Below are positions 17,201 to 26,417 of a DNA stretch of 64,000 nt, one piece after another. A model generated the notes under the pieces. The model was not told the DNA's origin. It did not search any database and was given only the letters and a program-made list of their open reading frames with translations. Location of the stretch: positions 25,864 through 89,863 of the forward strand of contig JAJYMM010000228.1 in NCBI GenBank assembly GCA_021787035.1. The letters run 5' to 3'. The position numbers were made by a program, and so were the translations under genes. Position 1 is the stretch's first letter, and the number at the start of each line of letters is the position of its first letter. Source of the DNA: Actinomycetes bacterium. Its GTDB lineage: Bacteria > Actinomycetota > Acidimicrobiia > Acidimicrobiales > Palsa-688.

Positions 17201-18475
17201 ATGGCGAAGTTTGGCGAGTCGAGCGAGCTGGTCAAGTGCTCGTTTTGTGGCAAGTCCCAAAAGCAGGTAAAGAAGCTGATAGCGGGGCCGGGCGTCTACA
17301 TCTGCGACGAGTGCATAGACCTCTGTAACGACATCATCGAGGAGGAGCTTTCCGAGCCGACCGAGGTCCGCTTCGACGAGCTCCCCAAGCCAGCCGAGAT
17401 CCGCAACTTCTTAGACGACTACGTGGTCGGCCAGGAGAAGGCAAAAAAGATCTTGTCCGTCGCGGTTTATAACCACTACAAGAGGGTCCAGGCGGGGGGC
17501 TACAACGACGGGGACGTCGAGCTCCAGAAGTCCAACATCTTGCTGCTCGGGCCGACTGGGTGTGGGAAGACGTTCCTCGCCCAGACGCTCGCCAAGATGC
17601 TCAACGTGCCGTTCGCCATCGCAGACGCTACGGCGCTGACGGAGGCCGGTTATGTCGGCGAGGACGTCGAAAACATACTCCTGAAGCTCATCCAAGCGGC
17701 CGACTACGACATCAAGAAGGCCGAGACCGGCATTATCTATATAGACGAGATCGACAAGATCGCAAGGAAAAGCGAGAACCCGTCGATCACCAGGGATGTG
17801 TCTGGCGAGGGGGTTCAGCAGGCGCTCCTCAAGATCCTGGAAGGCACCACGGCCTCGGTCCCTCCCCAGGGCGGGCGTAAGCACCCCCACCAGGAGTTCA
17901 TCCAGATCGACACCACCAATGTGCTCTTCATCTGCGGGGGGGCGTTCGCAGGGCTGGAGCGCATCGTGCAGAGCCGGCTCGGCAAGCAGGGGATCGGCTT
18001 CCGGGCGGACATACACAGGGCGCACGACACCGACGACGATGCGCTATTTGCCCGTGTGCTCCCCGAAGACCTCCTCAAGTTTGGCCTGATCCCCGAGTTC
18101 GTGGGGCGGCTCCCAGTGATCGGGACCGTTTCCAACCTGGACAGGGAAGCGCTCGTCCGCATCCTCACCGAACCCAAGAACGCCCTACTCAAGCAGTACC
18201 GCAAGGTCTTGGAGCTGGACGGCGTGGAGCTCGAGTTCATGCCCGATGCCCTCGAGGCGGTTGCGGAGCAGGCGATGCTGCGGGGCACTGGCGCGCGTGG
18301 CCTGCGGGCGATCCTGGAAGAGGTGCTCCTTGAGGTCATGTACGACCTTCCGAGCCGCTCGGACATCGGCAAGTGCGTGATAGACCGTTCCGTGGTCCTA
18401 GAGCGTGTCGCCCCGACCCTCGTACCTCGGACCGAGGCCGTCCACAGGGAGCCTCGCCGGCGAGCCGCGAGCTGA
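17201..18475 (+). CDS. clpX: ATP-dependent Clp protease ATP-binding subunit ClpX
   Basis: 424 residues. The N-terminal C4 zinc domain (KCSFCGKSQ...CDECIDLC, residues about 11-38) binds adaptors and substrates. The AAA+ module has Walker A GPTGCGKT (about 117) and Walker [10 protein letters not shown] (about 180), with the sensor 2 region [11 protein letters not shown] near residue 365. It unfolds tagged proteins and threads them into ClpP. A GGCAGGAGA ribosome site precedes the ATG. It is the third gene of the tig-clpP-clpX operon. Normal length and motifs. Confidence 0.97.
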   Translation: MAKFGESSELVKCSFCGKSQKQVKKLIAGPGVYICDECIDLCNDIIEEELSEPTEVRFDELPKPAEIRNFLDDYVVGQEKAKKILSVAVYNHYKRVQAGGYNDGDVELQKSNILLLGPTGCGKTFLAQTLAKMLNVPFAIADATALTEAGYVGEDVENILLKLIQAADYDIKKAETGIIYIDEIDKIARKSENPSITRDVSGEGVQQALLKILEGTTASVPPQGGRKHPHQEFIQIDTTNVLFICGGAFAGLERIVQSRLGKQGIGFRADIHRAHDTDDDALFARVLPEDLLKFGLIPEFVGRLPVIGTVSNLDREALVRILTEPKNALLKQYRKVLELDGVELEFMPDALEAVAEQAMLRGTGARGLRAILEEVLLEVMYDLPSRSDIGKCVIDRSVVLERVAPTLVPRTEAVHREPRRRAAS

Positions 18476-18547
18476 CGGGTCCGGTGCCCGCGGGACGTAC
18501 CAGGGCCGGTTCAACATCGACCTCAGCTCGAGGGTGAGACTTTAGCC

Positions 18548-19909
18548 ATGAACCTTGGTGAAGCTCTCGCGTGGTTGGACCGCCACCAAAACCTCGAGCG
18601 CATGCTCGGCGACCCCGTCCTCCGGGTGCCGAACCCCGAGCGGATGCGCCGTTTCATGTACCAGCTCGGGGACCCGCAAAAGAGCGTGCCCGTGGTCCAC
18701 TTGACGGGTACAAACGGCAAGACGTCCACTGCCAGGGCGCTCAGTCAGCTGTTTATGTCCAAGGGCCTCAGCGTGGGTACCTTTACTAGCCCTCACCTCG
18801 AGCGCATCAACGAGCGCATCATGGCCAACCTGGAACCCGTCCCAGACGAGGAGCTGGCCGAGCTCCTCTCGGGCGTGGCCCTGATGGAGGGGAGCCTCCT
18901 GGAGCGGGCCGGGGCGGAGCGCCTGAACTGGTTCGAATGCCTGGCCGCCGCCGGTTTCAACTTCTTTGCCGACAAGCCCGTCGACGTAGCCGTACTCGAG
19001 GTTGGGATGGGAGGGCGCTGGGACGCCACCAACGTCGCAGACGGCAGCGTTGCCGTGATCACGAACATATCCCTCGACCACACGGAGATCCTCGGCCCGA
19101 CCAGGGCGCACATCGCACGCGAGAAAGCCGGCATCGTGAAGCCAGGGGCCACGCTCGTGCTCGGCGAGACCGACCCCGACCTATACCCGCTGTTCGCAGG
19201 TGAGCAACCAGGCACGCTCTGGCTGTTGGGGCGCGACTTCGACCTCGAGTCCAACGAGCTCGCCGTGGGCGGGAGGCTCATGGACCTGCGCACGCCGGGC
19301 GCGTCCTACGAGGGGGTGTACCTGCCGCTCCATGGCCGCTACCAGGCGCACAATTTCCTCCTGGCACTAGTAGCGGCGGAGGCGTTCTTCGGCAAGCCCC
19401 TAGAGCAAGATCTCGTGATGTCAGCAGCCGCTCTGGTCCGCTCGCCCGGGCGCTTGGAAGTAGTCGGCCAGCACCCTCTAGTACTCCTCGACGGTGCCAA
19501 GAACCTTGCCGGTGCTCGCTGCGAGTCGGCAGCTGTGGCGGAGGAGTTTGGCGAAGGGCTCCGCCGGGTCATGGTCGTGGGGATGCTCCGGGGAAAGGAT
19601 GCCGGCGAGATGCTGCTAGCGCTGGACGCCTCCAAGGCCGAGCTGGTCGTGGCTTGCCCTGCTCCATCGCCTCGGACCCAGCCGGCACAAGACGTGGCCG
19701 AGGCCGCTCGGGCGCTCGGGTGCCGCGCGGTGGCAGCGGCTTCGGTGGCGGAGGCGCTCGAAGTCGCGCTGCGGGAGGCGGGCGAGGACGGGATGGTCTT
19801 GGTGACAGGTTCTCTCTACGTGGTCGGAGAAGCTCGTAGCGTGCTTGGCGTTTTTGCTTCCGGCCGGGGGCGTGCGGAGTCGTCAGACCCGGCAAGGTGG
19901 GCCCACTAG
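18548..19909 (+). CDS. folC: Bifunctional dihydrofolate/folylpolyglutamate synthase
   Basis: 453 residues of the Mur-ligase-like FolC family. The P-loop is GTNGKTS (about residue 57). The FTSPHLERINERI segment and the conserved VLEVGMGGRWDATN stretch with downstream NISLDHTEILG bind ATP, Mg and folate. It adds glutamate to dihydropteroate and extends polyglutamate tails of folates. It lies 72 bases after clpX; in many actinobacteria folC follows valS, so this location is a variant. The TAG stop is embedded in the -10-like TAGCAT of the ndk gene. Normal length. Confidence 0.93.
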   Translation: MNLGEALAWLDRHQNLERMLGDPVLRVPNPERMRRFMYQLGDPQKSVPVVHLTGTNGKTSTARALSQLFMSKGLSVGTFTSPHLERINERIMANLEPVPDEELAELLSGVALMEGSLLERAGAERLNWFECLAAAGFNFFADKPVDVAVLEVGMGGRWDATNVADGSVAVITNISLDHTEILGPTRAHIAREKAGIVKPGATLVLGETDPDLYPLFAGEQPGTLWLLGRDFDLESNELAVGGRLMDLRTPGASYEGVYLPLHGRYQAHNFLLALVAAEAFFGKPLEQDLVMSAAALVRSPGRLEVVGQHPLVLLDGAKNLAGARCESAAVAEEFGEGLRRVMVVGMLRGKDAGEMLLALDASKAELVVACPAPSPRTQPAQDVAEAARALGCRAVAAASVAEALEVALREAGEDGMVLVTGSLYVVGEARSVLGVFASGRGRAESSDPARWAH

Positions 19910-19912
19910 CAT
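19907..19912 (+). promoter_or_regulatory. -10-like TAGCAT overlapping the folC stop
   Basis: TAGCAT lies 9 bases before the GTG at 19922 with no Shine-Dalgarno sequence, consistent with a leaderless ndk transcript beginning just after folC. Confidence 0.4.
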
Positions 19913-19921
19913 CTGTCGCTC

Positions 19922-20368
19922 GTGGAACGCCGAGAAATGCCAGTTCAGGAAACGACCCTCGTCATATGCAAGCCAGACGCCGTCGCGCGCGGCCTCGTCG
20001 GAGAGATCCTGGGCCGTCTCGAGCGGCGCGGGCTGGTACTCGTGCGGGCCGAGCTGCGCTCGATCGATGCCGGGACGGCCGCGGCTCATTACGCCGAGCA
20101 CGAGGGCAAGCCCTTCTACCAGGGCCTGATCGAGCACATCACATCCGGTCCGGCACTTCTTGCGGTGGTAGGTGGCCACAGCGGCACGTGGCGGGTCGTT
20201 CGCCAGATGATGGGAGCTACCAACCCGGCGGAGGCTGCACCAGGCACAATCAGGGGGGACTTGGCCCTCACCATGACCGAGAACCTGATCCACGGGAGCG
20301 ACAGTGCTGCCTCGGCAGAGCGCGAGGTCGCCCTGTTTTTTCCAGGGCTTCCGAGCGCTGGCCGGTAA
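19922..20368 (+). CDS. ndk: Nucleoside diphosphate kinase
   Basis: 148 residues from GTG 19922; an ATG at 19937 gives the more usual N-terminus (MPVQETTLVICKPDAV) and is the alternative start. Signatures: TLVICKPDAVARGL, the phosphate-binding region with GATNPAEAAPGTIRGD, and the phospho-His site in ENLIHGSDS (about residue 123). The enzyme transfers gamma-phosphates from ATP to NDPs through the phosphohistidine. It is slightly longer than average owing to short extensions at both ends. It sits between folC and mreB, as in many actinobacterial genomes. Confidence 0.95.
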   Translation: MERREMPVQETTLVICKPDAVARGLVGEILGRLERRGLVLVRAELRSIDAGTAAAHYAEHEGKPFYQGLIEHITSGPALLAVVGGHSGTWRVVRQMMGATNPAEAAPGTIRGDLALTMTENLIHGSDSAASAEREVALFFPGLPSAGR

Positions 20369-20429
20369 GGTGGCCTGGGTTAGGGGCCCCTCCCCCAAAG
20401 GGGGGCTGGCACTCGCCGTCCTCCCGAGT

Positions 20430-20435
20430 TAACCT
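20430..20435 (+). promoter_or_regulatory. -10-like TAACCT upstream of mreB
   Basis: TAACCT lies about 37 bases before the mreB GTG at 20472 and leaves room for a short leader carrying the GAGGAGG ribosome site at 20461. A C5/AAA/G6 hairpin (20392-20405) just upstream may separate ndk from the mre operon. Confidence 0.35.
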
Positions 20436-20471
20436 AAGGGGGTCCGGCCCTTGCCCAAGCGAGGAGGCTTC

Positions 20472-21503
20472 GTGGCGCGCGACAGACTGTTCTCATCTTT
20501 CCGACGGGGCCTTGCCGTAGACCTCGGGACGGCTAATACCCTCGTCTACCTCCAAGGCCGCGGGATCGTCCTCAACGAGCCCTCGGTAGTGGCGATCGAC
20601 GCCAGGGACGGGCGCCCCCTCGCGGTCGGCCTCGAAGCCAAACGCATGATCGGTCGTACGCCGGCGCACATTTCGGCGGTGCGACCGCTCCGCGACGGTG
20701 TTATCGCGGATTTTGAGATCTGCGAAAAAATGCTTGGGTATTTCATTAGGCGCGTGCACCCGAGCAGGCTTTCCAAGCCGGAAATGGTAATCTGCGTGCC
20801 TTCGGGCGTGACGGGTGTCGAAAAGCGTGCCGTTATGGACGCGGCGGAGGCAGCCGGTGCTCGGCAAGCATGGATAATCGAAGAGCCGATGGCCGCTGCA
20901 ATAGGTGCCGGCCTCCCGGTGCACGAACCGACGGGCAACATGGTCGTGGACATTGGTGGTGGCACGACCGAGGTGGCCGTCATCTCAATGGGGGGCATAG
21001 TCACGAGCCAATCCGTGAGGATTGCGGGCGACGAGCTCGACGAGGCGATCATCCAGTTCATCAAAAAGGAGTACAGCCTCGCCCTCGGAGAGCGCACGGC
21101 GGAGGAGATCAAGATCGCTCTCGGTTCGGCCTGCACGCTCCAGCAGGAGGTGAGCGCCGAGATCCGGGGTCGCGACCTCATAACCGGGCTCCCGAAGACG
21201 ATCGTCACGACGACAGAGGAGATCCGCGACGCCATCGAAGAGCCGGTCGCCGCCATCGTCGACGCCGTCAAGGTCACTCTCGACAAGACTCCCCCCGAGC
21301 TCGCGGCGGACATCATGGAGCAGGGGATAGTCCTGACCGGCGGTGGTGCGCTCCTCCACGGCCTCGACGCCCGCCTGGCGGCAGAGACCGGCATGCCGAT
21401 CGTCATAGCGGACAACCCGCTCCAGTCCGTGGCGTTTGGCAGTGGGCAGTGCCTGGAGCAGCTCGGGGTGCTCTCGGACGTGCTCATGACGAGCTCGCGG
21501 TAA
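20472..21503 (+). CDS. mreB: Rod-shape-determining actin-like protein MreB
   Basis: 343 residues from GTG 20472, chosen because GAGGAGG ends 4 bases upstream; a TTG at 20451 would add seven residues. Actin/Hsp70-fold motifs: phosphate 1 AVDLGTANT, phosphate 2 MVVDIGGGTTEVAVIS and adenosine LTGGGALLHG. MreB forms membrane-bound filaments that guide lateral wall synthesis. It is the first gene of mreB-mreC-mreD-mrdA-rodA, a complete elongasome operon with short gaps, so the organism is probably rod-shaped at some stage and elongates laterally rather than only at the poles. Confidence 0.96.
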   Translation: MARDRLFSSFRRGLAVDLGTANTLVYLQGRGIVLNEPSVVAIDARDGRPLAVGLEAKRMIGRTPAHISAVRPLRDGVIADFEICEKMLGYFIRRVHPSRLSKPEMVICVPSGVTGVEKRAVMDAAEAAGARQAWIIEEPMAAAIGAGLPVHEPTGNMVVDIGGGTTEVAVISMGGIVTSQSVRIAGDELDEAIIQFIKKEYSLALGERTAEEIKIALGSACTLQQEVSAEIRGRDLITGLPKTIVTTTEEIRDAIEEPVAAIVDAVKVTLDKTPPELAADIMEQGIVLTGGGALLHGLDARLAAETGMPIVIADNPLQSVAFGSGQCLEQLGVLSDVLMTSSR

Positions 21504-21517
21504 AGAGGTAGGCGCGT

Positions 21518-22348
21518 TTGGCTGGGAGCCGGCGCCCGCGGGGGCGGTTCCTCCTACTCCTCCTAGTGCTCCTCGGCCTGACGTTCGTGACGTTGAGCGA
21601 GCGGTCGAGCACCTCGCACTACTTCAACAAGGTCCGCTCGCTCGCGCGGGAGGTCGCCAACCCATTCCAGTCGGGCGTGCACGCGGCCTTGCAGCCTGTC
21701 GGGGACTTCATCTACGGCGCGCTCCAGTACCGTTCGCTTGAGGCCCAAAACCGTCAGCTCCGTCTGGAGCTGAAGCGTGGCGCAACGGCCTACGCCCAGT
21801 CCTTGAGCGCCGAGCAGCAGGCGGCTCAGGTGCTCAGCCAGGAGCACCTCACCTTCGTGCCCAACATCCCGAGCATAGCGGCGGAGGTGGTGCAGGTCGG
21901 GAGCTCCAATTACGAGGAGACCGTGCAGATCGACCGCGGCAGCGCCAACGGGGTTGCGGTTGGCCAGCCCGTTGTGTCGGCGGGCGGCCTGGTCGGGAGC
22001 GTCTCTCTCGTGTCGGCGCACCTCGCTACGGTGACCCTGATCGACGACCCGACCTCGGTCGTCGGGGTGCGAGACGTTCATAGCGGCGTCGTGGGGGCGG
22101 CCAAGGGCGAGGGCCTGGGGTTCAACCTCCAAGTCGAGGACCTGAACGTAGGCGACACAATCAAGCGCGGCGACCAGCTGGTCACTAGCGGGCTCACGCT
22201 CGAGGACTTTCCCGCCGGGATCCCCGTCGGCACCGTCACGTCGGTGTCCTCGGGGACGCTCACGCTCCAGGTGTCCCTGAAGCCCTTGGTCAACCTCTCC
22301 AACCTCCAGTTCGTGCGGGTATTGCTGTGGTCGCCTCAGGGGGGCTGA
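21518..22348 (+). CDS. mreC: Rod-shape-determining protein MreC
   Basis: 276 residues from a TTG with AGAGGTAGG upstream. One transmembrane helix (FLLLLLVLLGLTFVTL, about 10-26), a coiled-coil region (about 60-105, SLEAQNRQLRLELKRG) and a periplasmic double beta-barrel domain (SSNYEETVQIDRGSANGVAVGQPV, then VGVRDVHSGVVG) give the standard MreC layout. It links MreB to PBP2 and RodA. It lies 14 bases after mreB. Confidence 0.93.
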   Translation: MAGSRRPRGRFLLLLLVLLGLTFVTLSERSSTSHYFNKVRSLAREVANPFQSGVHAALQPVGDFIYGALQYRSLEAQNRQLRLELKRGATAYAQSLSAEQQAAQVLSQEHLTFVPNIPSIAAEVVQVGSSNYEETVQIDRGSANGVAVGQPVVSAGGLVGSVSLVSAHLATVTLIDDPTSVVGVRDVHSGVVGAAKGEGLGFNLQVEDLNVGDTIKRGDQLVTSGLTLEDFPAGIPVGTVTSVSSGTLTLQVSLKPLVNLSNLQFVRVLLWSPQGG

Positions 22349-22367
22349 TCCTGCTGGGGGCTCGGTA

Positions 22368-23009
22368 GTGCTTTCGCCCGGGGAGCGCACTGCCGCCAAG
22401 GTCCTTGCCTTGCTCTGCGTCGGCATACTCGCCCAGACGACCTTCGCGAGCGGGATGCGCGTGGACGGAGTGGCCCCGGACTTCATGATGCTGCTCGCCG
22501 TCTGTGCTGGCTTCTCCGGCGGCCCCGACAGGGGGGCGGTGGTCGGTTTCGGCGCGGGCCTCGCGAGCGACTTGTTCCTCCAGAGCACACCCTTTGGCCT
22601 CTCCGCTCTCGCTGCCTGCCTCGTCGGTTTTGCCGTGGGGTGGGGGAGGGCAAACATCCTCACTACCAGGTACCTGCTTGGGCCTTTTGTTGCTGCGGCA
22701 GGGACGGCCGTCGGCGTAGCGCTTTTCGTGGCCATCGGGTACATCGTCGGCCAGCAGCAACTCGCCGTTGGCGGTGAGGCCCACCTCGTCCAAGTGGCCT
22801 TTGTCGAGGCCGTTTATGCGGCGATTTTCTCGTTCCCCGCCATAGCGCTCATGAGTTGGGCGCTCGGAGTCCACTCCGACGTGGCGGCACCGGGTGAGCC
22901 CGCGCCCGTGGGCGGCGCGGCCGACGGCTCGCGGCGACGCTCTCGCGCGCCGCGCTCGCGCCGGCGGAGGAGGGCGACGCGGGCCACAGCGCCCGGGGCG
23001 CTACGGTGA
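22368..23009 (+). CDS. mreD: Rod-shape-determining protein MreD
   Basis: 213 residues from GTG 22368, about five transmembrane segments. GVAPDFMMLLAVCAGFSGGPDRGAVVGFGAGLASDL is the family core. The final 40 residues are a very basic Arg/Ala tail (RRRSRAPRSRRRRRA) beyond the normal end, presumably cytoplasmic. Small integral membrane partner of MreC in the elongasome. The gene lies between mreC and mrdA with short gaps on both sides. Confidence 0.88.
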   Translation: MLSPGERTAAKVLALLCVGILAQTTFASGMRVDGVAPDFMMLLAVCAGFSGGPDRGAVVGFGAGLASDLFLQSTPFGLSALAACLVGFAVGWGRANILTTRYLLGPFVAAAGTAVGVALFVAIGYIVGQQQLAVGGEAHLVQVAFVEAVYAAIFSFPAIALMSWALGVHSDVAAPGEPAPVGGAADGSRRRSRAPRSRRRRRATRATAPGALR

Positions 23010-23016
23010 GGAACCG

Positions 23017-25041
23017 GTGGCAAGTCCAGTAGCGCCGGGTGCAAATAGCCCGAGCTCCCTCCGGGTTCGCGCTCTTGCGGTGATGGTCGTGGTGGTGTGC
23101 TTGTTCGCCACGCTCATGGGGAGGCTCTGGTTCCTCCAAGTCGCAGAGGCCAACGTGCCGGCGATCCAGCAGGTCACCAGCCAGGGCCTGGAGACCGTCT
23201 ACATCCCGGCTCCGAGGGGTGACATCTTCAGCCGCAATGGAGCGCTTCTCGCCGGCAACCACATCGAACAGGTTGTGGAGGTTCAGCCTGACGCCGTGAC
23301 CGAACACCCCGCCATAGTCGGCGAGCTGGCTGCGGTGCTTGACACATCCGTCAAGCAGGTGAAGGCGGCCCTGGACAACCCCCAGTACTCCCCTTACCAG
23401 CCGGTGCCGGTGGCCACGGGGGTGCCCGCCTCCGTGGCGCTTTCGATCTCCGAAAACCAAAAGCTCCTGCCGGGCGTGACCGTGACAGCGGCCCCTGTCC
23501 GCTACTACCCCTACGGCTCCCTCACGGCAAACATCGTCGGCTACGTGACCCAGATCACGGGTAAGGAGTACAGCGCTGTAAAGGGCCAGATCTGCGCGAA
23601 GGGGGTGCCTTGCTACACGACGACGTCAGAGGTCGGCCAGGCGGGCGTCGAAGCGAGCATGGAGCAGTACCTGCGCGGCGTCCCCGGAAGGGAAGTGCTC
23701 GACGTAAATGCGCAGGGACAGGTGCTCGGGGTCGCGAGCTACACGCCGCCCGTGGCGGGTGACAACATCGTCCTTTCGATCTCGCTCGCCGACCAAAAAG
23801 CTGCGATGACAGCTCTTGCAGACTGGACCAAGGTCGCCCGGACCCAGCTCGGCGTTACGAGCGGCCACAACTACCGCTCGACTGGGGCGGCGATGGTCGT
23901 GGAAAACCCCCACAACGGCCAGCTCTTGGCGCTCGCTACGTACCCGGACTACAACGACAACAACTTCGTCGGGGGCATCAGCTACAAGAAGTGGGCGTAC
24001 TACAACAACCCGACCAACAACTACCCGCTCGAGGACAGGCCGATCTCCTGGGCGGGTGCGACCGGCTCCACGTTCAAGTTGATAACAGCCACTGCTGCCC
24101 TTGACTTCGGCGTCCGGAGCCCTTACTACATGTACAACGACACCGGTGGCATCACTGTCGGTGGCCAGTTTTTCCGTGATAACGCTGGCGTAGCGGCGGG
24201 CCCCGTCGACTTGCAGACGGCGCTCACCATTTCTGACGACGCCTACTTCTACTCGCTCGGTTACGACCTCTGGAAGCTGTGGGCCGGCGGTAAGGGCCAC
24301 CCCGAGTACCTCCAGAAGATCGCCGCCGAGTACGGCCTCGGCAACCTGAGCGGCGTCCAGCTCCCCGGCGAGTCCTACGGTATCGTGCCGAGCCAGCAGG
24401 TATTCAATAGAGAGCACCAGCAGTACCCCAAGGCCTACCCGCACCCGTACTTCGAACCAGGCCAGGAGATCCAAGAGGCGATCGGTCAGGGCCAGGACGA
24501 GGTTACCCCGCTCCAGCTCGCTGATGCCTACTCAGCCTTCGCCAACGGCGGCACACTTTACGTGCCCAGGATCGCCCTTGCAGTCGAGAAACAAGGAACC
24601 AACGCGAGGCCCAATGGCAAGATCGTGAAGCTCTACACGCCGCAGGTGAAAGACCGGGTCCAGATGCCGAGCGCGACCGACCAGGCCATCATGACCTCAG
24701 GCTTCGAGGGCGTGACGTCCAATCCGCAAGGCACGGCCTACGGTGCCTTCACGAGGTTCCCCCTTTCGCGGATCCCCGTTGCTGGCAAGACCGGCACGGC
24801 CCAGGTCGGGCCCAACTTCTCCCAAGTCGGTTGGCCGGCTTACGTCCAAAACACCTCGGTGTTCACCAGTTTCGCACCCGCCAGCGCCCCACGCTTTGTT
24901 GTCGACGCCTTTTTCGCGCAGTCTGGTTACGGGGCGTGCGCTGCGGCGCCGGCGGTCGTCCAGGAGTACTACACCCTCTTCGGCCTCGCCAAGCACGGCC
25001 TCCCGGCGACCGTCACCTCGACTCCCCCTCCTGGCTGCTGA
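23017..25041 (+). CDS. mrdA: Penicillin-binding protein 2, elongation-specific transpeptidase
   Basis: 674 residues from GTG 23017, 7 bases after mreD, with GGTGAGGAA upstream; the open frame extends further up but overlaps mreD. One N-terminal transmembrane segment (about 18-40), a pedestal/dimer domain (PAPRGDIFSRNGALLAGN) and a transpeptidase domain follow. Active-site motifs: SxxK in GSTFKLITA, SxD in ISDDAYFYSLG and KTG in AGKTGTAQVG. It cross-links peptidoglycan during elongation with RodA, whose ATG overlaps this stop (TGATG). All three class B PBP motifs are present. Confidence 0.95.
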   Translation: MASPVAPGANSPSSLRVRALAVMVVVVCLFATLMGRLWFLQVAEANVPAIQQVTSQGLETVYIPAPRGDIFSRNGALLAGNHIEQVVEVQPDAVTEHPAIVGELAAVLDTSVKQVKAALDNPQYSPYQPVPVATGVPASVALSISENQKLLPGVTVTAAPVRYYPYGSLTANIVGYVTQITGKEYSAVKGQICAKGVPCYTTTSEVGQAGVEASMEQYLRGVPGREVLDVNAQGQVLGVASYTPPVAGDNIVLSISLADQKAAMTALADWTKVARTQLGVTSGHNYRSTGAAMVVENPHNGQLLALATYPDYNDNNFVGGISYKKWAYYNNPTNNYPLEDRPISWAGATGSTFKLITATAALDFGVRSPYYMYNDTGGITVGGQFFRDNAGVAAGPVDLQTALTISDDAYFYSLGYDLWKLWAGGKGHPEYLQKIAAEYGLGNLSGVQLPGESYGIVPSQQVFNREHQQYPKAYPHPYFEPGQEIQEAIGQGQDEVTPLQLADAYSAFANGGTLYVPRIALAVEKQGTNARPNGKIVKLYTPQVKDRVQMPSATDQAIMTSGFEGVTSNPQGTAYGAFTRFPLSRIPVAGKTGTAQVGPNFSQVGWPAYVQNTSVFTSFAPASAPRFVVDAFFAQSGYGACAAAPAVVQEYYTLFGLAKHGLPATVTSTPPPGC

Positions 25042-26264
25042 TGGCGCTGACCACCCCAGCCATGGGCAGGCCGACGCTCCCGCCACCCCCGCCGGCGAGT
25101 GCGCCGCCGGCACCGAGGAGGGCTGTAACGAGCCCTGCTTGGCGCCACTTCGACCCGTTGCTATTGCTCGCGACCGTCGCCGTCACCCTGATCGGCGTGC
25201 TCATGGTGTACTCGGCGACCAGGTACCCACAGGAGCTCGCAGGTGGCAACCCGAAGTACTACCTCGAACGCCAGGCGATCTGGGCGGGACTTGGCATCGC
25301 TGCCTTCCTGCTCACATTGGTGTTCGACTACAGACGGTACCTGTTGTGGGCGCCCGTGCTCTATGGGGGGACCGTCCTCATGCTGGCTGGGGCGCTGGTC
25401 ATCGGGCACCGCGTCCTCGGCGCGCAGTCGTGGATCCAGGTCGGGCCGTTCCAGTTCGAGCCGTCCGAGTTCGCCAAGGTCACCTTGATCTTGTCCCTGG
25501 CGGCACTGCTGTCGAGCCGGAAGGGGCAACTTTCGGTCAAGTCGCTGCTTGTCGTGCTCGGCCTCGCGGTCGTCCCTTTCCTGCTCATCTTCAAAGAGGA
25601 CGCCCTCGGGAGTGCCATCGTCCTCGGCATCGTCCTGGTCGGGATGTTGCTCATGGGCGGGACCAAGGCTCTGCACATGGCCCTGCTCACCGTCTTGGCG
25701 ATCGTCGCGATCGCCGGGGTTTTGCAGTCGGGCCTCTTAAAGCAGTACCAGAAGGACCGTCTCACGACCTTCCTGCACGCGCCGACGGGCCTCTCTCAGG
25801 GGACGGCGAGCAGCCTTAACCCGTACGCGAAAACGATCGAGTACAACCTCGACCAGTCCAAGGCGGCGATCGCTGACGGGGGCCTCTACGGCAAGGGACT
25901 GTTCCATGGCCACCTCACCGACCTCTCCTACGTGCCCAACCAGTCCACCGACTTCATCTTCACCGCGGCGGCGGAGCAGTTCGGCTTCGCCGGCTCGGCC
26001 CTCTTGCTCGCCCTGTTTGCCTTGATCGTCTGGCGTAGCTGGCGAGCAGCCGCCCTGGCGCGGGACCTGGCCGGGACGCTCATCTGCATCGGGGTGCTGT
26101 GCATGATCATGTTCCAGGTCTTCGAGAACGTAGGGATGACCATGGGCATAATGCCGGTGGCAGGCATAACGCTTCCGTTCATGAGCTATGGCGGTTCTGC
26201 CATGCTCGTTGACTGGGTGGCGCTGGGGCTTGTCCAAAACGTGAGGATGCGCCGGTTCGACTGA
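25041..26264 (+). CDS. rodA: RodA, SEDS-family peptidoglycan glycosyltransferase
   Basis: 407 residues from the ATG overlapping the mrdA stop. A Pro-rich N-terminus is followed by ten membrane segments. SEDS signatures: GAQSWIQVGPFQFEPSEFAKV, the large loop (about 240-290) and the C-terminal GIMPVAGITLPFMSYGGSAML. It polymerises lipid II with PBP2. Odd point: the catalytic-Asp region reads FKEDALGSAIV, whereas typical RodA reads QPDLGT. The Asp is one position early, and Ala occupies the usual place. Normal length and context otherwise. Confidence 0.93.
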   Translation: MALTTPAMGRPTLPPPPPASAPPAPRRAVTSPAWRHFDPLLLLATVAVTLIGVLMVYSATRYPQELAGGNPKYYLERQAIWAGLGIAAFLLTLVFDYRRYLLWAPVLYGGTVLMLAGALVIGHRVLGAQSWIQVGPFQFEPSEFAKVTLILSLAALLSSRKGQLSVKSLLVVLGLAVVPFLLIFKEDALGSAIVLGIVLVGMLLMGGTKALHMALLTVLAIVAIAGVLQSGLLKQYQKDRLTTFLHAPTGLSQGTASSLNPYAKTIEYNLDQSKAAIADGGLYGKGLFHGHLTDLSYVPNQSTDFIFTAAAEQFGFAGSALLLALFALIVWRSWRAAALARDLAGTLICIGVLCMIMFQVFENVGMTMGIMPVAGITLPFMSYGGSAMLVDWVALGLVQNVRMRRFD

Positions 26265-26338
26265 GCCGTTCAGCCGGCGTTCAGGTGGTGCTCAGCCAGC
26301 ATTTAAGCGGTCCTGAAGGCGGGGCGGGCTCCTTGGGT

Positions 26339-26344
26339 ACAATC
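26339..26344 (+). promoter_or_regulatory. -10-like TACAAT upstream of the RNase leader
   Basis: TACAAT lies 10 bases before ATG 26355. No good -35 is evident. It would give a leader of about 455 nt for the RNase gene. Confidence 0.35.
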
Positions 26345-26354
26345 ACGAGTGAGA

Positions 26355-26417
26355 TGAACTCGTCGCGGCTGCCCTGTTTCCTTTGCACTTTGGTCGCGGC
26401 CGGCGGAGCGGGATGAT
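26355..26417 (+). CDS. Possible leaderless micro-ORF (20 aa) in the RNase E/G leader
   Basis: ATG 26355 reads MNSSRLPCFLCTLVAAGGAG and then a stop. It begins 10 bases after the -10-like TACAAT. It is Cys-containing and slightly hydrophobic. It may be a regulatory leader peptide or chance; there is no homology evidence. Confidence 0.25.
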
